DNA from: Hippopus hippopus
Taxonomy: Eukaryota > Mollusca > Bivalvia > Cardiida > Cardiidae
NCBI GenBank assembly: GCA_946811185.2
Contig: OX328105.1
Coordinates: 41,962,845 to 42,026,844 of the forward strand
Reading direction: 5' to 3'
DNA: 64,000 nt
Shown: piece by piece, positions 23,601 through 35,100 of the stretch
Position numbering within the stretch: the stretch's first letter is position 1
Layout: each line of letters starts with the position of its first letter
Notes under the pieces: generated by a model
The model's database searches: none
The model's input: only the letters and a program-made list of their open reading frames with translations
Told to the model about the DNA's origin: nothing
Position numbers and translations under genes: made by a program

Positions 23601-26600
23601 CACCTTACGTAATTGCTTGATATTTCACACTTTAGGAATAAAGCCTGGTGTCAAGTATAATACCCCAAATAGCGACACATGATTTGTCCCTTTGGTAATT
23701 GATTTAAGCCACACCCACTGGGTTAGAAAGAGGCAACTTCTACACCATTCAATGTGTTTTGACAGCAATTTAAAGGTGTAAGTAGACACTTAAATATACT
23801 TCAAATATATTAATGTATCCTTAACCATTGTTTATTTAATCAGCTAGAGCCTTCTTCATGTGTACCTCAATATGTCTATAGATTAATGACAGGTAGATTA
23901 ATGACAGGTATATTTCACATGTTTGCCTATGTGTGACAGTTTTTTCTGCAATTTTACTTGAAAATTATATATTGGCTGCTTTACGGTGCTACCTTTGAAC
24001 TTTTATGACCATAGACTATGTTAAATTATCTATATTTTTAAAATCTAACTGTGTTTGTGGTGAGAGAGAGATAGTGTAGAACTATAAACATTATCTACAT
24101 TCTCTGTAAGGAATGATGACAGATAAAAATTATTTGGTTGAAAAGAACCGACATCTATGTAAGTTCAATAAGAAAAGTCAATCCAACAACCTCTTCAGTT
24201 GACCAGCAATAGTGTCTTTTGAATTATGATCAAATAAAAAAGGACCTTGTTGATAAAAACTATGATACTGATGATAATATGTAATAAACCTTCATGTACA
24301 GGATGTAAGAGGAGAGCTTTTAATATTAATTTAGAAACCAGACGGGTATGTAAGCCAGTAATTAAATCATCCCAATCAACCACTTCTATCGACCACTTGT
24401 GACCAGTATTGACTGCTTGTAAAACAGCCGGCCTAGTCAATATTCATATCAACCTGCTTTTGCCAACCTTGCATACTACATAACTGAACAATTGCAGGGA
24501 CATGTGCAAAAAACACCTGATGTAGCATTATGAGATACTTGAAATTCAATATTTACACTGGTAAAAAGGTTATTCATTACATCCAATGCAGATTTGAGTG
24601 AATCCATTTTCATGGTCTAAAGAAAAGAATTGAAATCATCACTCGTCACCTGGCAGAACGTAGTCCTTTTTTTCATATGTGTAAATCTCTGTCTTTGGTA
24701 CAGCTGAAGGTACTTTAGTAGCCAGAATGGATCAAGATCACACTCAGCGTGACAAGTTGCCATGCAAAGTAAAAAATAACCTTCACATAAACAAAATGAA
24801 ACTTTCAAGTTGAATGTACATTTCCAATTATTGCTATTTTAAAGTTATTTTTGTGGAAAAATACCGGGCAGTATAGATTGAAGATCAGACTGTATTTTCT
24901 GTACAATCTGATCTTAATCATCACTGTCTGCAAAAGGTCCTTGAGTAGCACTTAGTAGCCTAATGTTTAAAAGAATTGGGTCACTCTATAAAACTTTAAA
25001 AACTATAGGCATACTTTCATTCTAAGGTTTGAATTACTGCCTGTTTACATAAAACACAGTCAACGTCTTAAATATGGGTTTAGCAGCAGCAGCAGTTCAT
25101 CATAAAAATTTACTCTATAAGTAAAGTACGAATATGTTCAACTTGCTCTGTACATGCACTTCTATTTCAAAGCATCAAAAATATATCAAAGAATTTAAAT
25201 GTACATGTCTAAATAGAAAGACGTATAGATGCATTCCTGTGGATCCTTTATCATAAATCTATCTGCAAATTCTGCATTCTTTTTTGTTGCATGAAACGTA
25301 ACAAAATAAAATTCAATGTATCAGAAGGAGTATAAATGGACTTCTACACCTTGAAGACAAATAGTGAGCTTGTTTGAGTCTCTGAGGCTTCAAGTTAGTG
25401 GATGTCTAGTTCACTGAAAAGGACACGATTTCCCATCAAAAATCCTCAGTATAAATTCATGTCCCGGGTTCGTACTTGATCGGGGCCGTTTGTAAACGAA
25501 GGATTTCTTAATGACCCTTCGGTAACTAGAGAGAAATCTTGGAAGCTTTACCAACGGAGTATTGCATAAATCAAACATCATTTTTTTTTTTTTTTTTGAT
25601 AGACTGCACGATCTCCATTCCTTCAAACGTTTCGCAGAAATGTTTCAACCAATTCGGAAATTCATCGATAGCGTTATACAAAGGGCAGTAACAAGGTGCC
25701 GAGTCGACTTTATGGTCACTGTGTATTCGTACTCGAAAGGGCTTTAAATTATTTACGGCCAAATTCTAGCTAGCTGTCTGAACAGTTAAAGATATCTGAT
25801 ATGATACTATAGTTGAAAATGTAATTTTATTGAGAAAATACTGCTTAATCTCATTGTTTATTTTGGCAGCAAACGATACAAGTTATTAATGAACGTTTCT
25901 TGAATGAAAACGAGGGCAGTCTGTGTAAACAATGTTCATACGCATATGGCGGTAAACCCATATGGCCATATCAAAAAAAAAAGAACAAACTTTGTCTAGG
26001 CCTTTATAGTATTTTAAACTGACAAATGTTTTAGTTTTGACGAAATTTCGCTAAAGAAATGAAACCTTATTTGTATGATTTGTTCAGGATCAGAGCTGAA
26101 TATCATTTGTAGATCTGCGTTGTTCGTCCAGTGCCAGCCATGCAAAACTGAAAGTGAGCGCGCATGCGTCGTTATGCATGATGTATTTGGTTCCGGTCAA
26201 AACAATCACAGTAAGTGGATTTGCTTTATAGCAAATCCACTAAAATGTATTGCAATTTCAAACTTCCTTTGAGGGGAAATTGGACAATGTCGATATAGAA
26301 TCAGACTGCACATTCTGTGCAATCTAACCTAGTTTCATGCACAAAAACATGTCTAGAATTTATTTCGTCCTATTTTTGTCTCAGAGCAGGGATCGTATAT
26401 AAGATCCCTGCTCAGAGTGGATCTAGAAACGGGCGCTTGCAAGACGAAACATGTGAATTGCCTGAGATCATGTGTAAAATAAAGTCGGCCATAGCGTTAA
26501 AAGCAATACAAGCATACCGAAACTGGATCGTAATAGAAGTTCATGCTTCCTTGCACAAGTGCTTCTGTCACGCTGGACATCTGGAATATGAGTAAAGAGT

Positions 26601-27266
26601 AACTATTAATGTTGTGTTGAATGTTGCATGATTACCTCCCTTTAATGAATGCAAATATGATAATGCAAAGTATCGGGGTGTTTTTGCAAGTTTAGGTATA
26701 TCAGCTAATGCCAAAGTAATTTTAACCTTTCGGTGCAATAGGCGAAAACAGTGACTTTTGCGGAAGGCATAGATCAATATCAGACTGCACAGAACGTGCA
26801 GTCTGATCTTTGATCTACACTGTCCGCTCTTTTAGGCAAGCCTATACAATCAAAATCTTTGTAAGTGTCAACGAATTGTATTTAGAGCCCTCGAATGAAG
26901 TTAGGTTTATTTATTTGGCACTGAAAGAATTAATGAATAGTTAGTGAGAGTAACATGAATTTGTGAAATTTATAAACGACAAGTGTGGGATCTATTCCGA
27001 CGGCTTGAAAGCGGTGTTTTGCTGAACGATGAATGGGACGTGCCATTGTGCGAAAAGTAGAAAATGCTGGTAAGCAGTGTTTTCTGCGTTTCTTTTATAT
27101 TTTTCTAACCATTTCATACACAAATTTCAATATTTCAGCTACATGTATATTCAAGTCGTCGCATACAATTGGTTTCAGTTTCGACAATTCTTAAATTTGC
27201 CATGTAGTAAAGAGCAAATTAACTTACTAAAATTAAAGCCCCAGAAGTCATCAACCAAGACCTCAT
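17603..27266 (-). CDS. Secreted-protein family gene C, four exons
   Basis: Coding exons are 27228-27266, 26518-26580, 19016-19117 and 17603-17767, all phase 0, giving 122 residues. Exon lengths (39, 63, 102, 165 nt) are identical to gene B, which strongly supports both models. Exon 1 encodes MRSWLMTSGALIL and splices to MSSVTEALVQG, a likely signal peptide. Exon 2 ends FYYDPVS. Exon 3 has FLCQVVSKCYI and GIEDLE. Exon 4 has REWLG, NET, YHTDPNLP, ELC, KDIFYINR and LPPTATVTSIFG. The exon-3 donor is GTTTTT, weaker than the GTAAGC of gene B. Intron 2 is expanded to 7.4 kb by AT-rich sequence and SINEs. The 5' end faces gene D across about 1.35 kb. The function of the family is unknown. Confidence 0.87.
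17790..18005. repeat. Palindromic MITE, TTAA family
   Basis: TTAACCCTTCACCACACGAC on the left and GTGTGGTATGGTGTTAA on the right flank a diverged central foldback. Confidence 0.65.
18773..18915. repeat. MITE, GGCTTGCAACACGCG family
   Basis: GGCTTGCAACACGCGAAAAG faces its inverse CTTTTCGCGTGTTGCAAACC. The inside is an almost perfect hairpin with core CAGCCTGCGCAGTCCGCGCA. A fragment of the GAGCCATGCTCTG family precedes it at about 18600-18700. Other copies are at 41066-41331 and 50810-51071. Confidence 0.8.
19185..19420. repeat. Foldback repeat, CAGTGTAGAT family
   Basis: CAAGATCAGACTGCACG faces GCAGTCTGATCTTG, flanked by ACAGTGTAGAT and ATCTACATTGTCC. Confidence 0.7.
21316..21400 (-). repeat. 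tRNA-like SINE head
   Basis: On the minus strand an A-box-like TGTGGTAGAGCATTTGCC and a B-box-like GGGTTCAATTCC are spaced as in a tRNA. The acceptor stem does not pair well, so I call it a SINE head rather than a tRNA gene. Confidence 0.5.
21905..22135 (+). repeat. SINE
   Basis: A tRNA-like head (CATGGCTCACCAGTAAAGTG, then GGTTCTAGCC) is followed by a body and the tail ATGACTGAAATAATGTTGAA, then CATTAAACACC. Confidence 0.6.
24810..24985. repeat. Foldback repeat, CAGTGTAGAT family (diverged)
   Basis: AAGATCAGACTGTATTTTC faces GTACAATCTGATCTTAATC, with GCACTTAGTAGC downstream as in other copies. Confidence 0.55.
26372..26412. repeat. Short hairpin with GCAGGGATC stem
   Basis: CTCAGAGCAGGGATC faces GATCCCTGCTCAGAG. 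A second copy is at about 41935-41975. It lies in intron 2 of gene C. Confidence 0.6.
26745..26840. repeat. Foldback repeat, CAGTGTAGAT family
   Basis: AGATCAATATCAGACTGCAC faces GTGCAGTCTGATCTTTGATC. It lies in intron 1 of gene C. Confidence 0.65.
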
Positions 27267-28616
27267 ATTTTCAACTTTTTTCAATGTGAAGCCCCAATCC
27301 CTGTGGTATCGTTAGAAATACAGACTTATCGTGGTGAAATTAGGTCGTCTTTCTTGTGTGATTGCGTAATATATTTTGATTACGTTTCAACGACACATTT
27401 GTTTGGATTCAGGCATGGTCAAAATGAAGGAAACTCTTGTAATTCTTCACCAAACGCAAACATTTTAGACCTGTTCAAAATGACAGCCTTTGCAGATAAC
27501 GAATGATCAAGAGTTGGATTTCGTCATTGAAAGAAAAGAGAACATTATGGGAAAATTTAAAACTTGCTGGTTACCAGCATTTTCTCTTTCTCTCCCAAAA
27601 TATTTTCAAAAACCTTCTTCCACGGGGTCGTTAAAACTCGGGACTGTGTGATAAAGGGTCAACGACAGAAAATTTCTGGAGATTTTTTGTTTGTTCTTTT
27701 GTTTGTTTGTATGGTGTTCGATGCCGTTTTCAACATTATTTCAGTCATATCGCGGCGGCCAGCGTATCTATCTATGCTTTCATGGAATTTCTTTAATCAG
27801 TGTTTCGCACAATATTCTTCCCAAGCTACTGGCTGCTTGAAACATTGATCAGCGGTCAAACAGGAATGAACCATGTCGCAACGACTATCAACAGTCCTGA
27901 ATGCATCTCCTCACTGTATTGTACCAAGTAAAACATCACACAATTATGGATCCATAAAATCCATTTTGTCTGACAACCAACTGAATCATGATGTGAAATG
28001 GTCCTTTAACATGCAGAAAATTGACCAATTGCAAAAAGTTTTGACCAAGGTCAACCTACGCGTACTACGCAGGCTGACCTGAATCGTTACTTTTTGCAGA
28101 CGCATTAAGTCCCCTTTTCAAAGAGCATGGTTTCTTATTTGGCTTTTCCTAACCTTTGATGAATAGGTAAGTACTTGGTAACCATTATCTAAATAGCTGG
28201 TGGCTCACCAATAGACCATACCAGAACTAGCACTATCTTTGATCACTAGGCCCCATGCTCTGTATGTCAATGCCGTGACCGGAGGGCTATATAGATGATC
28301 TGGTGTTGTAAATGATTTGCCTTTTTAAATAAACTTGCAGCGAAGGATTTCGATCATATTCTACAAAAGAAGGAAGTCTTTTTGTAACACCACTATATAC
28401 AATATTTAATGTCATGGATATACTTGTGCAAGTTCAAAAAGTCAAGCGAATTGATAAGCAGATGGCGCTGTAAACAGTCGAAGTCGGTAAAGGTCAAATG
28501 CGGGAAATCTCTGGAAGCACAGTTATAGAACTGTAACCTAATCTTCGACCTTATCTCCCTGGCAATAATTCTATGGGCATTGTGGGAGAAAGGCACGCGC
28601 ACGTTCTTCTGGCGAA
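27267..28616. promoter_or_regulatory. Divergent intergenic region between genes C and D
   Basis: Genes C and D start on opposite strands about 1.35 kb apart, so their promoters must lie here. I saw no clear TATA box. Much of the space is filled by a TTAA-family MITE (about 27465-27655), a minus-strand SINE body (27695-27860) and a GAGCCATGCTCTG-family MITE (about 27866-28130). That leaves 28140-28616 and about 200 bp beside gene C as the likely native sequence. Confidence 0.4.
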
Positions 28617-29067
28617 ATGGCGGCATCGAAAGTGATCTCATTAACTGCGGTAATTAATTTCTTCTTAAAAAGTTAAATTACTATTCCAAATGAATAGTCG
28701 GTATTGAACTGTTCCTTACATACACAAAGTATCTACGACTCGTATATACGGAAATGAAGTTTGGCTTATGTCTTTCTCAGTATACAGTGCAATCAGACCC
28801 CCACCCCCTTTTTTGTGTGTTATAATACAAATACAAAAATGTATCTTGGAATTTGAAGCAGAGAATTAAAAGTGAAATTTTGGTGCAAAAAGTGTGGCAG
28901 CACTTCTCATTTGAGCAATCATTTTGATGCATCAATACAATACAATACAGTATCTTTATTCACTCTGTTCCTTTTGCAGAAAACAAGAGGTAAATGTACA
29001 TGAAAAACAATTGAAAAACGAGGCACAAAATGTATTTGAACAAACATAGTTCGAGCTCGTAATGTAA

Positions 29068-29119
<52 letters not shown>

Positions 29120-32100
29120 GAGAGGGAGGGTCTAACTATTAATAATATGTTGCAAAGATTAGTTAATTTAATCGTACATCTGTTAAAGGGAAATTATAAT
29201 GATTTTGATGAATTTACACAAATTTACAATTTCAGACCGGTCTATAGAATTTACAAGACGTTCAAATTTAACGGCATTATGTCGCTGTGAATATTTCTTA
29301 AAAATGAAGTTTTTTCTTTGATCACTGAATGAGTTACTCTCAAAAATAGTGATACTCGTCACCAACAGAACTGTTACAGAGATTACAGATTCGTTCTCTA
29401 GTTTCAAGATTTGACAATCTTCCTACTTCAATAGGTAATCTATGATTATTTGTTCCAAATTTTATCATGTATTTCGAAAGTGCACGAGGAGTTAAATATT
29501 TTTCCAATCCGAATTTCTTTTTTACCAGTCTGTAAGTATGGCAACTATCATTATTTTCGATTTTACTAAACCAGGAGTTGATATAAAGGTCCTTTAATTT
29601 TTGTTTTATTGTTAATTTAAACCATTTATCATTCGGAAAACTTTGACTATCCCATATATGTATCAAGCCGCATTTGATAAGGATGTTTTTGACCTGTTTT
29701 ATCCAGTGGAAAAGGGTTATATTTGACACGGTTTCAGAGTTACAATAAATGTTATAAATGTGTCTGTATATATTTGTTAATAGATAATTATGTTTACGTA
29801 AAATGATTTTTGACCAAAACGAATTGAATATTGTTTCTATATCAATAGATAAAGGATAAACTCTAGTTTCTCCGTAGTTGATATAAGTTGGGGATGACTT
29901 TTTTACATTTAGTATGTATTTTAGGAACTTAGTAGAACATTTTCTAGAATTTGGTTATTTTCGAAAGCCCAAAGTTCGCACCCGTAAAGCAAGATTGGTA
30001 GCGCGAGTCTCTTAATTTTCCGAAGTAAACTGTAAATCGCTCGAGTAGCTTGATTTGCAATTTCTTGTTTTGTTTTATAGAAAGAATTGGAGCGGCTAAA
30101 AATAATCCCGAGATATTTGTATTCGTTTAAAGTTTCTATTGGCGCCAGTTGTACGTAAAATTGTAGGTCTCTTGCTTTCCTTTTGAAAAGACGGCTACTT
30201 TTGATTTCATTGTATTACCTGTGAGTTCCATGTATTACAGTGATTTTCATATAAGTCTTATGCGTTTTGCAAGTCGTCTGCCGTGTTTCCGAGTAAGACC
30301 GTGCCATCGACATATAATAGTACAAACATTTTTAAGAATAAGTTGTAATCCTGTTTAATTCGCCCGGTATGCTAACACCGTTACATCCACATGAATTTTG
30401 AAAAAGTCATGGAGGTCATTTAAATAGATCGAAAATAAAATCGGAGATAAATTTTCTCCTTGCCGTAAGCAATTTAAGCACGGGAAGAGATTCGAGCACG
30501 TTTAGCCTACCCGAACACATGGTTTTATGTCATTGTACATATTTTTGATAAGACGTAAGCATTTACCATTAATATTTACTGATAATAGTTTGTGCCATAG
30601 GCCATCGCTCCAAACTGTGTCGAACGCTTGTTTTAAGTCGATAAACGCACAAAAAAGTATGTTCAAATGCACGCGAATTCTTAATTCTCTCGAAGAATTA
30701 CTGTCTATATATCAATTACATTTTCAGAAAAGCCACTATCAATTTTCAAGGTATATGCATCCCGCATTTTTTTAAACTTTTTTTACGTCATCTTTGCATG
30801 TCATATTTTACAGGTATTTATCTGTTGCGTGAGCGCTCAGTTTTCAACCAAACCACCTCTACGACCGGTCAGCGACACCGTGAGATTCTACTATGAGGAA
30901 AATCTGGTAACATTTTGCATATTTATTTTTATCACATAACTCCCCTTGTTTTCAATGTAATACAGCCATTACGAATTTTCTTGTCTCACACACGTGTGAG
31001 ATAAGAAAATAGTGCTGTACTTGGTCAACACTGTAATTATACGCTTCATTTCTAAAACATTGCAGACCTAGGTTCCTGAAGGAAATTAATGGTCAAAATT
31101 CTTAATCATGATAAAGTTGTTAATTCAATCACTTTAAGATTCAAAACAAAATCAATTATGCAAGTTTCTTCGGAACTATTTTTCGTTCGTTATGTACCTG
31201 TCAAAGAAGTGCATAGGCTTCAAGTAAATTTCACTACACATTATACATGTATGCCTCTGTTTTAACACATTATGGACAATAATTCTTGTTATAGTCATGT
31301 GATAAAAAGAATCTCACACTCGTTGGCTTTTTGAGCTAAAAATTTATTGAAAGTCGTCCACAAAAAATGTTATTAAGCTCGCCAAAGGCTCGCTTTATAA
31401 CATTTTTGTAGACTCGTTTATTAAAATTTTATCTCAAAAACTAACTCATGTCAGATCCTATATATCTGTCTATTCATTTAAAACGTTTATTTCATTTATT
31501 TGAATGAATCACTATTGGATTTTTACCTTAATTTTGTTAAAGGTAACTTAAATAATAGGATTTCACTTTGAAAGGGTAGAAACATATGCACTGTAAAAAA
31601 AATGTGTTATTTTACTCTATAATACGGGTTATTTGACACAAGTAGTAGTGTAACACTGAGTTACACTTAATAAGCAGTTATGTAACACGTTTTAAGAAAG
31701 TTAATCTTCTATCTCGGATAATGTTACACCAGTAATTGTGTTATGTCTTAAAAACACCGATTTATGTTTTCTTACACTGCACTTAGTGTAAGTCTGCACC
31801 TTTCGGAAAAGTCACACTACTTTCAGTGCTATCTTACCAATCGGTGTATAGAAACACCATGCATCGCGTTCAATAAACTTGAGAAAGGAGTTTCCTTACT
31901 CATTTGAGTAACCAATCGTCTCATTGAGAGGTAAACATTTGTCACTGCACAAACCTAGTCACTTTTTCTTCGTGAAGTGATCCTATACGCTGTAGTCTAA
32001 AAAAAAGTCCTTTCCCTGATTTACCATTTTAGAACCGTCCAAAATCAGGTAGAATGCATCGTATCTAGATCTAGATGTAGATCTAACAGTTATTGTCGAT

Positions 32101-35100
32101 CCCATCCTAAATCCAAACAACTTGTATCGCTAAACGCTAATCGAACAAGGTTTACAACAACAGCGGCTATATTTTCACGTGGATATTAATATTTAAAAAA
32201 ATAATTTTTAATGAAATTGTTTGTATCTGGTAGATCTAAGGTAGGTATCTATATAACAACCTACACCAAGTCGCACCGATCTTGGTGTAACGTTTGAATT
32301 TCCAGCGTTACTATACTTTATTAGAGTTACTCCCCTTGAAAGTCGAAGTCCTCGCATCGCAAATGCTCATTACCGCAAGAAACGTTCGAAGCTTTTTTCA
32401 GTCGCAGACTGACATGACATGGTGGGAGACCTGGGAGACGGACTGCACATGGTTCTGCACGGAAATACTCTCAACACTACCATCGATCGTCAATACGAAC
32501 AAGGTATTTAATCTTCAAACAAGAAGAAAGACTATTGTTTAATGTGTTCACTTTGAACGATTTCACTTTATGTTCGAAATGCAGTGTGGGTTTTGTGCAT
32601 ACGAAGTGAATGACGAAACGAATTATGTCCGTCATGTTTCAAGGAATCATAGAGGGGATGCACGGTTTTTTCTGACTTGTGGAATTAATGGTTGTCCAAT
32701 CACTTTCAAAAAATTTTCCTCGTTTAAGTGTCATATTTTCAGAAAACATAGAAGCAGTCTGTGTAGCAAAGATGAAGGAGCTATGTCGTCATCAACAGTT
32801 ATCAAAGATCAGCATGGGGAAGATAGTTGTAAATCCGAAGGTGAAGATATAAAGTGCATCTACTGTGATAGGCATTTATTATGCAACAAATCAGGTTTGA
32901 TAAAGCACTTGAGACACCATATTGATACAGGCATGTCCATTCAATGTCCTTTTGAGAACTGCGATAACACCTATGCACTTTCAAGTTCATTTTCATCTCA
33001 TTTGACCCGCAAACATTTTTTCATGACCACACAGAATTTCAAAGAAACATACCGATCAATTTTTGTTGTAAATGAGGATATTACTGGACTACAAAGTTCT
33101 CACAGAGAAATTGTTTTAGATGATGATGTTAATGATACAGAGTCTCAGAATGTCTCTTCCAGTGATGATGGGAAGTCGGAAATAGATACCTTTCAATCCA
33201 CATTTTTTCAAAGTTTGATGAGACTACAAGAACTTGAGCATCTGCCAGTTTCAACTCTTAATACAGTATTAGATGAAATGTCATGTACTGTCAGCCAAAC
33301 TTTGGAAAATTCAAAAGCAGCTGTATTGTCAGTCCTCAAGGCAAATGGGGTAAAGGAAGAAATACAGACTCAAGTCGCAGAAAAAATGACAGGCAATATC
33401 TTTCAGTCTGTAGTTAGTGCTATGGATACACCATATAAAAGAAAAAAGTATTTGATAAATAAGTTTGATTATGTAAAACCCATTACCATCTCTTTTGGCC
33501 TTAATAGTAAGCACAAGGAAAGGCAATACCAATACATACCAATTTTAGAAGTGCTGAAATGTATGCTGAAATCAGAAGAAACACTTTCTGTAGTTATGAG
33601 AGGAAGTTACTTGATCTTTTGTGGTTCTACTACATATGAAAAACAGTATATTCATATATGAGCAAGGATGCTTTTGATAAGACTGTTTTGAATAAAATGG
33701 AGTGAAATGATATTGGAATAATTAATATGTTAGAGAAAGGGTACTCTTTTTTATGATATTCAATACTGTACTTAGGAAGTTAGGTATTGCTCTTTAAGCC
33801 TTTACCACACAATCCCGAATTTTAACACCAATGCCGAAGAAGCCTTTTGAAAACATTTTCTCCTTGTCCCACAATCTTTTCTATCATATCAAAGACAAAT
33901 TTCATCATTTGAGGCATGTGTATATTGTCGTCTGCAAATGCTTTCAGTTTGAACAAGTCTAAGATTTTGTCGTGTGGTAAAGAGTTAACCCTGTATATTA
34001 TAACCCTTTAAAGCCCCAATAGCAGCTAATAGTAATTAATGAAGGTATTAAGACACATTTGAATTTAAATTACACTTTTTTAAAAGTCTGGAAATTATTG
34101 TAAAGGTAGTCATCTGTTATTGTATGGTTGGTCTAAGTGTTAGTCACTGGCAGAAAAATGAAATTTAAAAGTCGGTCAAAAGCTGCCAAGTTGCTGTATC
34201 TTTTGTTTACTCTATACCTGGTGTTAAAATCAATTTTTCTGCTAATGACTGACACTAAGAAAGACTGTACAATAACAGATTCTCATCTTTATAATATATT
34301 TCATACTTTAAAAAGGTGGGATTTAGATGCAAATGCATCTTTAACATGTTTTACTTTTGGTTGCTGCTGGGCCTTTAGCAATCAAACCATTGTTTATCAT
34401 AGCCTGATTTTCAATTATTATATGTCTTTGTTATTGAAGGGAAGGCTTTATGTTGTTTATTTTTATCTGAGTATCACATGGATTGTTTTTAAGATACAAT
34501 TCAAGTGGGAATACATGTGCATATTATGATACTGTTGAATCACATAATTTTAATTAGTCTGGCTGATAGTTAAAGGCCCAATAGCAGCCAGAAGTAAACA
34601 GTTTTGGTGATAAAATTCATTTACATATGAATCATACCATTTTAAAGTATGGAAATTATTGTGAAGATGACAACCTGTTATTGTATGGCCGGTTGGCAGA
34701 AAAAATATTCAAAACTAGGTAAAAGGTTGCCAGGTCCCTCCCTTTATCTTTCGTTTACTTTTTATCTGGTTTTAAAGTTCATTTTTCTTCCAGCAACTAA
34801 CTCTTATACTTACTTGCAATAACAAATTACCATCTTTGCAACAATTTCCATCTTTTTAAATGGTATGATTTAAATTAAATGCTTTTTAACACCTGCATTG
34901 TTTACTTTTTGCCAAGACTTGGCCTTTAATTTACGGTGCACAGGGCTCTTCTTGTTTTTTACAGATGCACTATTATGAGAAATGCAGTGTTGGAAAAGGA
35001 GAATTTCTCTTTTTCCTACATTGTTTTCCTCATTCAAAGACAATACCATACAAATACAACTCGACCCCAAGATGGTATTTTGATTGATTTTGCTCTAGAT

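Larger units (their letters stand above)
19700..25400. other. Intron 2 of gene C: AT-rich block with few MITEs
   Basis: No exon, intact transposon or recognisable protein domain was found. It contains two SINE copies and two decayed TTAA-family fragments (about 21060-21180 and 21600-21690). The palindromic families common elsewhere in the window are nearly absent, which hints that this block has a different origin or age. Confidence 0.4.

Noticed and set aside
28393..28641. Minus-strand frame of 82 codons over gene D exon 1
   Set aside because: It is antisense to the well-supported first exon, with no domain or splice support.
34137..34529. Open frame of 130 codons
   Set aside because: It lies wholly in a repeat present at least four times in the window, and no other copy keeps the frame.
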